Assembly (NCBI GenBank): GCA_905182185.1
Contig: CAJJAP010000003.1
Coordinates: forward strand, 33,414 to 97,413
From: an uncultured Candidatus Poseidoniales archaeon
GTDB lineage: Archaea; Thermoplasmatota; Poseidoniia; Poseidoniales; Poseidoniaceae
Direction of reading: 5' to 3'
DNA length: 64,000 bases
The notes beneath the pieces were generated by a model that did no database searches, was not told the origin of the DNA, and saw only the letters and a list, made by a program, of their open reading frames with translations. A program made the position numbers and the translations under genes. Shown in pieces: positions 17,165 to 26,748 of the stretch. Position 1 is the stretch's first letter. Each line of letters opens with the position of its first letter.

Positions 17165-18172
17165 ATGAGTCGAAAGCAAGTAAATATGGAACCTGTAACT
17201 TCAAAGGGAAATCAATACCGCGAAGGTGCTGACTTAGAAAGTCCTACAAGGCGTACTTTAGAGGGCCATACTAGGCCTTGTGAGGAGTGTTTTGCAGTCG
17301 ATTGGAATATGGACGATAACAGAGGCGAAATCGTCTGTAACTCCTGTGGTCTTGTTGCTGCAGAGAACGTGATCGACCCTGGTGCAGAATGGATTAATGG
17401 TGATAGTGGCCAAGACAAATCAAGAGTTGGCGCACCTTTGACCTATACTCTGGCCGATAGAGGATTAAACACGACTATTGATGTAAAAGATTTGAATTCA
17501 GGATCATCTGGAAGACTCAGCATGTCCAATCAAGCAAGACGCGATTGGAGAAGAAGAAGAGTTGTTGATGAAAGAAGTAAAACCAGAAAGAGTCGTGAAA
17601 GAAATTTGGTTAGAGCTAATCAATTTATCAGAGACAAATCCGGTTTACCACGGCCTTTACAAGAAGAAGTTGCCCGTATTTACAGGAAATTATCTACTGA
17701 GGGTTTCGTTACCGGTAGATCGATTGCTGGTGTTTCAGCAGCATGTACATATTTAGTTGCCAGGCAAGAAAACCTACCGAGGCAGATTTCACATATCGCT
17801 GAATCCTTCGACATCACTGAAAAGGAATTATCTCGTTTGATTAGGCAAGTTTCAAGAAAAATGAATATGCATAAAATCACTTCTCCCGACCAATTCTTCG
17901 ACAAGTTCATCTCGGACTTACAACTACCCGCCAATATCCATATTCAAGTTAACAACCTTTGGAACATCATCAAGCCTCATGATGACATCTGGCAAGGAAA
18001 GAAACCGATGGGAGTCGCTGCTGCTTTGATCTACAAAGCATCCAATCAATCTATCAATCCAAGAACTCAATCTGAAGTATGTGCTGTTGCGAATATTTCC
18101 GAAGTCACATTACGTGGATTATTGCGCTTATTTGATGGTCTGCTTCAACAACTTGGCCATGAATCATTGTAA
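17165..18172 (+). CDS. tfb: Transcription initiation factor B (TFB)
   Basis: Archaeal homologue of TFIIB, which recruits RNA polymerase to TBP-bound promoters. The N-terminal zinc ribbon is visible as a CEEC pair and a CNSCG pair about 20 residues apart (about 37-60), followed by a B-reader/linker region containing VGAPLTYTLADRGL and then two cyclin-like repeats (about 135-230 and 235-330), with conserved GRSI-AGVSAACTYLVAR and MGVAAALIYKAS helices. About 335 aa, close to the usual 300. ATG 17165 is chosen over a GTG three bases upstream. It lies divergent from purA with a clear TATA box. Confidence 0.95.
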   Translation: MSRKQVNMEPVTSKGNQYREGADLESPTRRTLEGHTRPCEECFAVDWNMDDNRGEIVCNSCGLVAAENVIDPGAEWINGDSGQDKSRVGAPLTYTLADRGLNTTIDVKDLNSGSSGRLSMSNQARRDWRRRRVVDERSKTRKSRERNLVRANQFIRDKSGLPRPLQEEVARIYRKLSTEGFVTGRSIAGVSAACTYLVARQENLPRQISHIAESFDITEKELSRLIRQVSRKMNMHKITSPDQFFDKFISDLQLPANIHIQVNNLWNIIKPHDDIWQGKKPMGVAAALIYKASNQSINPRTQSEVCAVANISEVTLRGLLRLFDGLLQQLGHESL

Positions 18173-18200
18173 TAATTGAACATTTTCAGCAACAACCTTG

Positions 18201-18506
18201 ATGAATCTAGGACTCGGAGACGGTAATATGGGATTCAAGGCCAATGCACGCAAACATCAGAAAAAATCTGGCGATGGGTCAAAGAAATCATCCTCTGCTG
18301 TAAAGGAAGGAGTTATTCCATGTGGCAAAAAATCTTGTGAAGGATTTGCCGACAAGGATATGGGAGGCCGCTCCCTCTCAATAGATAATGCAATTGAAAC
18401 ATGGGGAGATGGTGGCTATACCGAAAGAAAAGGACGGGTACGAGTCTGTAAATCTTGCTACAAGTTATGGAAGAAAGATAACAAGTCTGATAAAGACACA
18501 TATTGA
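18201..18506 (+). CDS. Small basic protein with zinc-binding cysteines
   Basis: About 101 residues. A Lys-rich N-terminal stretch (NARKHQKKSGDGSKK) precedes CGKKSC and, about 40 residues later, CKSC, four Cys that could bind one zinc. The protein could bind nucleic acid, but no family is recognised. It follows tfb by 28 nt on the same strand and its last codons overlap the region upstream of the next gene, so co-expression with tfb is possible. The ATG at 18201 is used; a TTG lies one codon upstream. Confidence 0.55.
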   Translation: MNLGLGDGNMGFKANARKHQKKSGDGSKKSSSAVKEGVIPCGKKSCEGFADKDMGGRSLSIDNAIETWGDGGYTERKGRVRVCKSCYKLWKKDNKSDKDTY

Positions 18507-18580
18507 GATTAATTTCACTTTCACTTTCACCAACAGGGTGGGAGAAAGAAAGTAGTACCTACGCCTTTCATTTCTGTTGT

Positions 18581-19198
18581 ATGAATAATAGAATTGTACT
18601 ACGAAGCCTCGTCACATCCGATGGATGTTTGACAGCAATGGATGATGGGATAATCATCTGGAAACCGACCCTGGGCAGACGCCAACATACAAAGTTGGAA
18701 TCCTTAGCAACGGTCTTGTTGGCCTTCAAAAACATCAATAACAGCCTAGAGAGCATCATCGTAGGTGACAATTGTGGAGGAATTACTCATTTATCGATTC
18801 CTTGTCTTGAAGTGATTAACAAATTTAATCTTGAAGGTGAATCAATCCGTTCAATCTGCTCGGCCAGTGAAAGCACACACCGTTTGTTAGCTGCATGTCA
18901 GAGTGGCTCAATATGGATGGTCGGCGATCAAGTCCCTAGTAGGAAAATACATCTATTTCAGAACGAAGGCCCAATTACAAGTATTAGAGTCAGCCAAAAT
19001 GAAATTCATTTACAAAGTGGATGGCAACGCCGAGTGCTAGATTTCACTGGTCGTGAATTATCTTACCACGACATCTCTGATAAGTTCAAGAAAAAGGAAG
19101 AGATTAGAGCAATTAGAAGAGCCCGTTTATTGGAAGCAAAGAAAAATAATTCAAACTATCCTGCTGCGATAGCCCTAGATATTCCGGCTATTGCTTAA
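18581..19198 (+). CDS. Hypothetical protein with propeller-like repeats
   Basis: About 205 residues from ATG 18581. Repeated short patterns such as SLVTSDGCLTAMDDGIIIW, IIVGDNCGGITHLSI and LAACQSGSIWMVGD resemble blades of a WD40/beta-propeller, about four in all, too few for a closed propeller alone. The C-terminus is a basic helix (RRARLLEAKK). No signal or membrane segment. It converges with the next gene, overlapping it by 4 nt. The function is unknown. Confidence 0.55.
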   Translation: MNNRIVLRSLVTSDGCLTAMDDGIIIWKPTLGRRQHTKLESLATVLLAFKNINNSLESIIVGDNCGGITHLSIPCLEVINKFNLEGESIRSICSASESTHRLLAACQSGSIWMVGDQVPSRKIHLFQNEGPITSIRVSQNEIHLQSGWQRRVLDFTGRELSYHDISDKFKKKEEIRAIRRARLLEAKKNNSNYPAAIALDIPAIA

Positions 19199-19956
19199 GC
19201 GGACTCTTTTTCTTCCAGTGGCCAAGCAGTTCTCGGTGTCAACCATAATGTTGAACGTGCAGGTCTTGCCCATGTTGAAGGTGGATTCCCCCCCTCATCA
19301 ATACAACTTTGATAGAATTCAAGATGGCGTTTTAGAACTTCAGCAACATGCTTCTTGCCTTTTATGGCCGGACCTTGCATGGGCACAATTGCTGAAAGTT
19401 TCATCAACATTATTTTCTTGATAGTATCTCTCAAATTCACTAGGTTTGCACCGGGTAAGTCCCATCTACATGGCCTGTCTGCACGTATCACGATTCCACC
19501 CGCTACCAGTAGATTTTCTTGTGAAATATAATACGACATTCCATCGCTACTAATTCCATTGGTCAGTACTGCCTCCACTTCACAATCACCTAAAATAAAT
19601 ATTTCACCATCGCTAACCGATGAGGTTTCAATCGATGGCATGTCTGATTCATAGCGATTAGCCCAAGTAGTGAAAAAGTCTCCCGTCTGCAATGCTGCTT
19701 GCCCTTCTTCATGAATATGAACGGGTGCATTAGCGAAGTATTGTGAGACATACTTCGACCCTCCTGCAAAAGGATAAAGGCGAGATGTAAGCAATATGCG
19801 ATCTAACTTTTCATCGCCTAGGACTCCAATAATTCGCTCAACTTGTAACATTTGATACCATGAAGTTCCTACATCTATTAGGATGTTGCTCGCACTTCCT
19901 TTGACCAATACGATATTCGAATCGTGGTGAATTGCTGGCAGGCGGGTGATTCGCAT
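19195..19956 (-). CDS. Metallo-beta-lactamase-fold protein lacking the metal site
   Basis: The layout follows the metallo-beta-lactamase fold: NIVLVKGSASNILIDVGTS at the first strands, LDRILLTSRLYPFAGG where HxHxDHxGG is expected, LVAGGIVIRADRPC where GDxxF is expected, and IVPMQGPA where the late GHG motif normally lies. All expected metal-binding His/Asp positions are replaced, so it is probably not a hydrolase of the usual kind. It could be a structural or binding pseudo-enzyme. ATG 19956 is used; a TTG at 19986 would add ten residues. Fold assignment is moderately secure. Confidence 0.6.
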   Translation of the reverse strand: MRITRLPAIHHDSNIVLVKGSASNILIDVGTSWYQMLQVERIIGVLGDEKLDRILLTSRLYPFAGGSKYVSQYFANAPVHIHEEGQAALQTGDFFTTWANRYESDMPSIETSSVSDGEIFILGDCEVEAVLTNGISSDGMSYYISQENLLVAGGIVIRADRPCRWDLPGANLVNLRDTIKKIMLMKLSAIVPMQGPAIKGKKHVAEVLKRHLEFYQSCIDEGGNPPSTWARPARSTLWLTPRTAWPLEEKESA

Positions 19957-20097
19957 CAACCGGTGCTCAAGCCTCAAGTGCTTCAATTATGCGCAATCAA
20001 AAAACTCTTTGGCCTCAACAAAAACGAGCAACTCCGTATTGATTGTAAGGTATTACTGCGGGTTTTGATTAAATAGAGGAAGTGGGTCGCCGAATAC

Positions 20098-20247
20098 ATG
20101 GCACGATTCCCTGAAGCAGAAGCTCGCTTGCTTCACCGTAAAATCTGCATGAAGTGTAATGCCCGTAATGCTATGCGTGCAGTACGTTGCAGAAAGTGTA
20201 GTTACAAAGGTCTTCGATTGAAGAACGTTGAGCGCAAAGGTAGCTGA
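20098..20247 (+). CDS. rpl40e: Large-subunit ribosomal protein eL40
   Basis: A 49-residue protein of the large ribosomal subunit. It begins [18 protein letters not shown] and contains the eL40 zinc knuckle, [10 protein letters not shown] followed by [10 protein letters not shown], then a basic end. This matches archaeal L40e in full, including length. It stands alone in the strand context, between convergent and unrelated genes. The upstream spacer is AT-rich. Confidence 0.95.
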   Translation: MARFPEAEARLLHRKICMKCNARNAMRAVRCRKCSYKGLRLKNVERKGS

Positions 20248-20314
20248 TTACCTTTTATCACTGACTATTTTTATCCGACAAAGAGCGCTAGCCTTATCAA
20301 AAGTAATTGGGCTT

Positions 20315-21313
20315 TCAAAGTCCAAGTAGTGGTAAAAATAGTGACATCGGGTCACCGATTAGAGCGAATGGTATTATCGCCGGGAAAAGGAATACCAAAA
20401 GTGGTAATTTGTAACTGACCCAAACCATTTCCACTCCGAGTTCTTGTAATGTTGAAACATGAGCAAGCAATTCTTCATCGCTTGGAGTTCTTGATGGCGC
20501 TCTAGTTCGATGATGCACTGAAGTAGTCCCATCTGGCATTTCGATGACAGATGATAGCAGCCAAACATGAGAACCAACAACTCCCTTGAGTGGCATCATA
20601 GAGGCATGCCATGCCAATCTTAAATCCGATAATTTCTTGATATTACCGTTTGAAAGATTCTTAGCGAGAAGAATGAATGGTATTAGCAAGAAGATGAAAC
20701 CACCCCACATTAACAATGAAATCGCGGGTGGTAATGAAATGATAGAATCTACTGTTGCAGATGAGTAGGTAAGGGGTAGTGCGGACCAACTTGGGATTAG
20801 TATTGCAACCCACATTAGACACTTAGCATCTGCACCACCATGAATCAATCTAAGCCTCCAGGCCAAATCAATTATCAGAATTGATGCACCTACAGCCAAG
20901 GTTTTCCACCAAAGGGCCCCCAATGTGGTATCGTTGCCGACAAGAACTTCTAATGGCAAAGACTGTTGATACAAAATCGCACCACAAATGACACCTGTAA
21001 GACTCACCATATACCATGATGTGACTATCAGGTCGAGTTTTGAACCGCGTAGAAGGTCGTTCAAACTCGGTCTGCCGATTACCGACATACTAGCATAAGC
21101 AATTACTGCAGAAGCCGTCAAAAGTATTGTCCAATCTGCACCCTGTACCATTAGATCTAGAGCCCAAATAAAAATCGCTGGCTTAATCCAGACAATCCAG
21201 TGCTCATTTTTGACCCTTCTTTCTTTGTGATCCATCCAAGCAGCCCACCCCATTCCAAGCAACAAAACAAGCACTCTGGTCCAGCTAAGAATCACGTCAT
21301 CACTGATGGACAT
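20315..21313 (-). CDS. A24-family prepilin/preflagellin peptidase
   Basis: An aspartic membrane peptidase of the A24 family (archaeal FlaK/PibD-like), which cleaves class III signal peptides of archaellins and archaeal pilins on the cytosolic side of the membrane. The two catalytic Asp are visible in WMDHKERRV (D28) and the GxGD-like GGADAK (D162). Six or more hydrophobic helices are present, and the C-terminal half adds a soluble loop of about 75 residues followed by a last hydrophobic hairpin. At 332 aa it is longer than many FlaK proteins. No archaellin gene is in this window. Confidence 0.85.
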   Translation of the reverse strand: MSISDDVILSWTRVLVLLLGMGWAAWMDHKERRVKNEHWIVWIKPAIFIWALDLMVQGADWTILLTASAVIAYASMSVIGRPSLNDLLRGSKLDLIVTSWYMVSLTGVICGAILYQQSLPLEVLVGNDTTLGALWWKTLAVGASILIIDLAWRLRLIHGGADAKCLMWVAILIPSWSALPLTYSSATVDSIISLPPAISLLMWGGFIFLLIPFILLAKNLSNGNIKKLSDLRLAWHASMMPLKGVVGSHVWLLSSVIEMPDGTTSVHHRTRAPSRTPSDEELLAHVSTLQELGVEMVWVSYKLPLLVFLFPAIIPFALIGDPMSLFLPLLGL

Positions 21314-21388
21314 ACTATGCGGATGGTGGCAATCACCTTAAAGACGGCCTTCATGGAGCAACCATTACCCCCCAATGGAGGACCTATC

Positions 21389-21655
21389 ATGGATATCGAA
21401 ACAAGACTAACACAAGTGGCTTCGGTCATTAAGCAAATCGACGACCCTAAGGTTCCTCGCAACATCCGCCGACAAGCAAAAGAGACTTGTGATTTGTGGT
21501 TACTCAATAAATCAAAGAAACTTGATGTCCGCATTGCAATGTCACAATCAAAGTTGGAAGAACTTTACGAGGACCCAAATATCCCTCCAGAATTTGGAAC
21601 ACTAATTCTAATGATTAATACTGAACTAGAAAAGATTCTAATCGAAGTACTGTGA
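21389..21655 (+). CDS. UPF0147 family protein
   Basis: A small helical protein of 88 aa. DPKVPRNIRRQAKE near the start and DPNIPPEFGTLI near the end are the conserved landmarks of the archaeal UPF0147 family, whose function is unknown. ATG 21389 has GGAGG about 8 nt upstream, whereas longer starts would overlap the divergent peptidase gene. It ends 2 nt before the stop of the convergent transporter gene. Confidence 0.88.
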   Translation: MDIETRLTQVASVIKQIDDPKVPRNIRRQAKETCDLWLLNKSKKLDVRIAMSQSKLEELYEDPNIPPEFGTLILMINTELEKILIEVL

Positions 21656-21657
21656 CA

Positions 21658-23100
21658 TCATTCTTCCTCAACCAGTTCAACGAATAGGTCCAGAATCCCT
21701 CGCGACTCAGCATTGATTTTTCCTTCACTCAATGATTCATTCAGTTCATCATATTGAGCAGAAGTCATGGATTCCTTTGCCCCTTGTAGAATCAAATCTT
21801 TCTGATCTGTTGTAACTCTCCCATAGCGAAGGACATGTTCTGCTGAATATTTAGACGACATCAAAATTATTTGCTTATCGCTCAATCCAAGAGTTGTTTG
21901 TAACTCATTAAGAATTTTAGTCTCATATAATGAAATCTTACCATCTTTGAGGGCGTTTTTCCATGCTTCATCAATTGTGGGAGCTCTCTCCGACAGAAGT
22001 ATTGCTATTGGACGAGTTTCCTCAATATTCTCGAGAACTATTTTTATTATTACTGCGAATGGCACTGCTAAAATCATACCTAGAATACCCCATAACCAGA
22101 ATGAGAATGCGGTTACTAGCAATAGAACAACAGGAGATAAATCTAGTGCACTTCCAGCCCAACGAGTTTCTATTACATTACCCCACATTTGTTGATTGGT
22201 CAATAATAGGACCATTAGCAGAAGCAAAGTGCTCGGGTCTAGTAAGATTAGCCCAAGAATAATTGGAGGCACTGTTGCAATTAGCGAACCGATATAGGGG
22301 ACATAATTTAGCAAGAATGTGATAAGTGCCCAAGTGAACCATAAATCAATTCCGAAAAATGCCATTATGATACCAGCAATAACCGCAGTACCAACTCCAA
22401 CTCCAGTTTTTACAATGATATATGTATTGACACTTGATTCAATTTGATCTCTTATCATCTGTACTTTTTCATTTGCTCCACCTGGCCATGCACGTTCTAT
22501 TCTACCCGGCAATAAACTGGCCTCGAAAATAATAAAAAGTAGAAAGAACATGACTGTTAAACTGGTCGTCAATACACTACCTGTACTAGACATCATTCCG
22601 ACTAGAACATCTGAGAACTGCTGATTATCAGATAACAATCCCAACTCAGATAAATCGCTGCCTAAATCAGAATCAGGACTACCTACTGCATCCACTATTA
22701 CTGGACCAATAATCGACATACTCTTGAGATTTAACCACTTTTCATCCAACTGATTATTGTATTTTTGCATCTCTTCCTCATTACCGATCAACTCATCTGC
22801 TTGTTGATATGCAAAAAGTGTAGCACTGCTAACAATCAGTAGAGCCATCATTAGCATTGTAAAGTATGATAGAATAACTGGAAAACCACTCACTGAGAGT
22901 TTATCTGCTCCTGGTTTCAATACAAAATAAATTGCTAGTGCAATGAAAAACGGTTGCAAAACTCCTTGCAAATATATCATTGCAATGGTTAATACCGCTA
23001 TTATGACCAATACATTGGCAGCTGCAGATAAGCGTCTATCGAATAAACCAAAATCAGAAGTGTCAACTGCATGCTCCATGCGTATCCATCCCCTTATCAT
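21658..23100 (-). CDS. AI-2E family (PerM/YdiK-like) transporter
   Basis: An integral membrane protein of the AI-2E family: about seven to eight helices, a large cytosolic/outer loop between helices 3 and 4 (GNEEEMQKYNNQLDEKW), and the signature region NYVPYIGSLIATVPPIILGL followed by GNVIETRWAGSALDLSPV. Members export small molecules or ions; the substrate here is unknown. The C-terminus carries an extra hydrophilic stretch of about 120 residues (from about 360) with helical character and a Glu-rich end, beyond the usual 350 aa. ATG 23100 is used; ATG 23079 is also possible. Confidence 0.85.
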   Translation of the reverse strand: MIRGWIRMEHAVDTSDFGLFDRRLSAAANVLVIIAVLTIAMIYLQGVLQPFFIALAIYFVLKPGADKLSVSGFPVILSYFTMLMMALLIVSSATLFAYQQADELIGNEEEMQKYNNQLDEKWLNLKSMSIIGPVIVDAVGSPDSDLGSDLSELGLLSDNQQFSDVLVGMMSSTGSVLTTSLTVMFFLLFIIFEASLLPGRIERAWPGGANEKVQMIRDQIESSVNTYIIVKTGVGVGTAVIAGIIMAFFGIDLWFTWALITFLLNYVPYIGSLIATVPPIILGLILLDPSTLLLLMVLLLTNQQMWGNVIETRWAGSALDLSPVVLLLVTAFSFWLWGILGMILAVPFAVIIKIVLENIEETRPIAILLSERAPTIDEAWKNALKDGKISLYETKILNELQTTLGLSDKQIILMSSKYSAEHVLRYGRVTTDQKDLILQGAKESMTSAQYDELNESLSEGKINAESRGILDLFVELVEEE

Positions 23101-23131
23101 TCTTCAAGATGACACCCAATAATGCGTTGAT

Positions 23132-24490
23132 TCACTCTTCTTGAGTGAAATCTGCTTTGCTCGCATCGTATATTTTGGGATCTGATAGTTTTAGCGAAAG
23201 CGCTGCTGAACAGAGCATAATCAAACCGCACAAATGGAAGGCTGTATGGTAGTCCCATGGATATCTTCCATCGGAAGTCAATACCCAGACTAGGCCTCCT
23301 GAAAGTGGCCCTATTATTCTTGCAAATGCTCCAAATGATTCATTTGCCCCCATGACAACTCCCAATTCATATCCTTCTGCTTTTGCAAATTGGGCCAATA
23401 GAGTTGATGATGACGGTTGGAACAGTCCACTCCCTATTGACAGAATACCCGTAACTGCAAGTATGTGTAACCAAGCATATTCAGATTGCGAATAAGGTAT
23501 CAATACAAGCCCCAGTCCTGTCAACAATGCTGCAACTGTAAGTAATCTTCGCGAACCAAATTTCTTGGTCAACGGGCCTATTAAGAACCCCTGTGTAATA
23601 ATTCCTGTAACTCCAATCATGGCAAATATGCGGCCATTATCCGCCTCACTGAAATTAAGCCCACCATCCATAATTGGCATACCGGTATAGAGGATGAATA
23701 TTGCGTGCATTATGGTGAAACCAAATGTGAATAACATCGCCACCCAGATAATCACGGCAATCGAACCTTTACCGAGCATTTTCCTAGAATTGCCATACAT
23801 ATTCTTCATCTGCTGGCTCCAACTTCTCGATGCGTCAACTTTACGCATATCGGGAGTTAAAGATTCAGGCAAGTTTCGGATTGCTACCAATAATGAAATT
23901 GTGGATAATACACTGGCTAAGAGACAGGGCAATAAGTAGGGATAGGTTTCAAAGATAGTTCCTTGAAAAGTCTCCCATCGTAATGCAGGAGCCGATAATT
24001 CACCTCCCAAAAATGGACCGATAGTAAAACCTAAACCGAATGCTGCCCCTATGATACCCATTCTTGTCGCCAATTGCTGGGGGTTGCTAACATCGCCAAT
24101 ATATGCTCTAGCAACAGCAATATTACCATTAAAAACACCTGCGAGAAATCTTGTTGCAAGAGCCATCAGCAACGTATTGGAAAGACCAAAGGCGGCGAAG
24201 AAGACTGTGTTTCCAACTAGGCCCACCATCAAAACTGGCCTTCGACCAATGCGGTCACTCAGTGACCCCCAAAATGGAGAGAAAAGAAACTGTGCGGCTG
24301 AATAAGAAGTCATCAGTAACCCGACCCAAAGGCCTATTTCGGTCACTCCTTCTGCTCCAGCAAGGTCTTCTACGAGATAGGTGAGGAATGGAATTACAAT
24401 TCCAAAACCAATCATATCGATCATCGTTACAAGAAATAGAACAACCAGTGCGCCTTTACTCGCATCCTTGACCTTACCCGTGTCAACCAT
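23132..24490 (-). CDS. Major facilitator superfamily transporter (TetA-like)
   Basis: A twelve-helix MFS transporter of about 450 aa. Landmarks are FGIVIPFLTYLVEDL in helix 1, GxLSDRIGRRPVL (here WGSLSDRIGRRP) in the helix 2-3 loop, an ARAYIGDVS loop, and GFLIGPLTKKFGSRR, the second-half equivalent. The arrangement is that of drug:H+ antiporters of the TetA type; actual substrates are unknown. ATG 24490 is preferred to a GTG at 24520. It follows the AI-2E gene on the same strand with a 31-nt gap and may share its transcript. Confidence 0.9.
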   Translation of the reverse strand: MVDTGKVKDASKGALVVLFLVTMIDMIGFGIVIPFLTYLVEDLAGAEGVTEIGLWVGLLMTSYSAAQFLFSPFWGSLSDRIGRRPVLMVGLVGNTVFFAAFGLSNTLLMALATRFLAGVFNGNIAVARAYIGDVSNPQQLATRMGIIGAAFGLGFTIGPFLGGELSAPALRWETFQGTIFETYPYLLPCLLASVLSTISLLVAIRNLPESLTPDMRKVDASRSWSQQMKNMYGNSRKMLGKGSIAVIIWVAMLFTFGFTIMHAIFILYTGMPIMDGGLNFSEADNGRIFAMIGVTGIITQGFLIGPLTKKFGSRRLLTVAALLTGLGLVLIPYSQSEYAWLHILAVTGILSIGSGLFQPSSSTLLAQFAKAEGYELGVVMGANESFGAFARIIGPLSGGLVWVLTSDGRYPWDYHTAFHLCGLIMLCSAALSLKLSDPKIYDASKADFTQEE

Positions 24491-24583
24491 TATTGCACCC
24501 AGTTCAAGGGATAGATTCACCCTTTTGTAATAGAGGGGTAGATATCAGTAATGCCCTGCATTACGATTGAAATGAATGTACAT

Positions 24584-26659
24584 TCAAGCAGGAGAAATTG
24601 ATGTATTTGCTGGTGTCAATCTGTCGATAACCGCTTCTAATCGCTCTACTAAACTTGCTTTATCAGAATGCTTAACCAAAGCATGTTGCATAACTTCATC
24701 CAAAGTATCAACTGCAATGACATCAATAAGATCCTCATACTTGTCATCAAGGAGTACATCTTGCAAATTTGCCCGAGGAATAATCACCGTTTTGATTCCA
24801 CAACGTGCTGCTGCCTCTATTTTCGCAGTTACGCCACCGATAGGAAGTACTTCTCCGCGTACTGATAATGAACCGGTCATGGCTAAATCTTGGCGAATTG
24901 GAATATTCTCCAATGCAGAAATAACCGCTGTTGCGATAGTGATGGATGCTGAATCCCCATCAACACCGTGGGTGTTAACGAATTGAACATGAATATCATA
25001 ATCGGATACATTCTTACCGGTTAGCTTCTTGATTACTGCGCTAACATTTGTCACTGATTCCTTAGCGAGATCAGACAGACCACCAGTGGCATGGATTTTG
25101 CCGCCACCACCTTGACTCGGAGTAACTAATGCTTCGACTGGTAACATGATTCCACTGAAATCGGACAAACCAGAGTTTGCACCTAATACAGCCAAACCAT
25201 TTACTCTACCAACTCTTTCACCAGTGCTGACTATTTGTGAATAATCTAATCTTCTTTCAATCATCCTGTCAGCAACTTGTTGTTCAAGAGGTTTAGCAAT
25301 CTCCCGTGCCTTTAGAACGTGCTCGGCTGTAGTGAGAGGAGCGTTTTCTTCCATTGCCAAATCTCCAGCAATACGGACAAGACCACCTAGTTCACGCAGG
25401 CGTAGTGATAGTTTTCCACGTCGTCCCGCTCTTCTTTGTGCTTCTCTTAGAATTATGCTGACCCCACTCTTATCAAAATGTGGAATCTCGCGAGAGGTGT
25501 CAATATCCCTCAATACTTCTTGAGCGATGAATCTAATCAAGCGACGGCGATTACGTGCGGTATCAGGCATTTCTGAATTGACATAGACTTCATACCCGTA
25601 TCCTCTGATTCTACTTCGCAGTGCTGGATGCATTCCTTGGATTGCATCTAGGTTGCCCGCAGCAATAAGAATAAAATCACATGGAACTGGCTCAGTCTTG
25701 GTTAGTGCACCACTGGAGCGTTCTGAACGGCCCGAGATGGAAAAAGCCCTCTCTTGCATTGCTGTTAGCAGTGCTTGTTGCTCTTCCAAACGAAGTAAAT
25801 TAACTTCATCGATGTAGAGAACTCCTTTGTTAGCCCGATGAATTGCACCAGGTTCAACTCTGTCATGAGCAGAAGTTTCCATTCCTCCAGATTGGAAAGG
25901 GTCGTGTCGCACATCACCTAGCAATGAACCGGCTAATGTTGCTGTGGCATCAATAAATGGCGGCACCTCACCTTGCTCATGCTTAACCAGTAGTTTTGGA
26001 ATTCTGCTTTGATCAACCGAACCTAGACGGCTACGGATGAACATGTATCCGAAGGCTAGTAGGAAACCTCCGAAGAGAAGTGTCATGATGTCTCCAGATT
26101 GTATGGCTGCAATAAATAGTAGAAGGCCAATTAAACCAAATGCAAGTAGTAGAACTTTTTGTGACTTAGCCTTTTGTTGGCGAATTGCTTCTTTTTGGAC
26201 TTTGATAATTCTGTCTCCGCGACCAGCAGGTACAGAACGAACTCTAGGTTCATTCTCATCTTCTTCATTTGGATAAATCAAAATATCTTCAAGAGAATCC
26301 GCCGGTAGTAAATCTGTCATCGACCTTGCTAGCATTGATTTACCAGTACCTGGGTCTCCAATCATTAGCATGTGCCTGCGTTGTTCAGCAGCTTTTTTGA
26401 TAATGAGAGAACCTGCTTCTTGACCAATTACTTGGTCTACTAATCTCTTTGGGATTGGGACATCTTTAGTTGATTCAAAATCAACATCACTAATCCATTC
26501 TTCAACACTAGATTGTAAAATTTCATCCGAACCCTGAGGCTCCGGCGCCCAAACTGTGACTTCAGTTTCATCAACATCAACTGCATCATTCTCTTCGAGA
26601 GCAATAGCGATAGGTCCCTCTTCTACAAGGTCACCTGTGTCATCAGTGTCTTCTGCCAC
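24584..26659 (-). CDS. lonB: Membrane-anchored ATP-dependent protease LonB
   Basis: Archaeal-type Lon protease, which degrades membrane and damaged cytosolic proteins in an ATP-driven manner. The order is: acidic N-terminal tail, Walker A GDPGTGKS (101-108), two transmembrane helices inserted in the AAA domain (about 169-185 and 191-208), Walker B YIDEVN, and a C-terminal Ser-Lys protease domain with catalytic S570 (GDSAS) and K613 (GGVTAK). The 43-residue Ser-Lys spacing is that of known Lon enzymes. The extra acidic N-terminal tail of about 60 residues is longer than in typical LonB. A GTG start is used, with GAGGGAA upstream. Confidence 0.96.
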   Translation of the reverse strand: MAEDTDDTGDLVEEGPIAIALEENDAVDVDETEVTVWAPEPQGSDEILQSSVEEWISDVDFESTKDVPIPKRLVDQVIGQEAGSLIIKKAAEQRRHMLMIGDPGTGKSMLARSMTDLLPADSLEDILIYPNEEDENEPRVRSVPAGRGDRIIKVQKEAIRQQKAKSQKVLLLAFGLIGLLLFIAAIQSGDIMTLLFGGFLLAFGYMFIRSRLGSVDQSRIPKLLVKHEQGEVPPFIDATATLAGSLLGDVRHDPFQSGGMETSAHDRVEPGAIHRANKGVLYIDEVNLLRLEEQQALLTAMQERAFSISGRSERSSGALTKTEPVPCDFILIAAGNLDAIQGMHPALRSRIRGYGYEVYVNSEMPDTARNRRRLIRFIAQEVLRDIDTSREIPHFDKSGVSIILREAQRRAGRRGKLSLRLRELGGLVRIAGDLAMEENAPLTTAEHVLKAREIAKPLEQQVADRMIERRLDYSQIVSTGERVGRVNGLAVLGANSGLSDFSGIMLPVEALVTPSQGGGGKIHATGGLSDLAKESVTNVSAVIKKLTGKNVSDYDIHVQFVNTHGVDGDSASITIATAVISALENIPIRQDLAMTGSLSVRGEVLPIGGVTAKIEAAARCGIKTVIIPRANLQDVLLDDKYEDLIDVIAVDTLDEVMQHALVKHSDKASLVERLEAVIDRLTPANTSISPA

Positions 26660-26748
26660 GATATTCCCTCACGTTGCTCCCCTTTAGGGGTTTAGCCTTC
26701 ATAATTATCAGCAACAATGCCTAAACGACTTACTGAGAGCCTGTTGAC

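Noticed and set aside
20315..21313. Prepilin peptidase as part of an archaellum operon
   Set aside because: No archaellin, FlaI/J or pilin gene lies nearby in this window.
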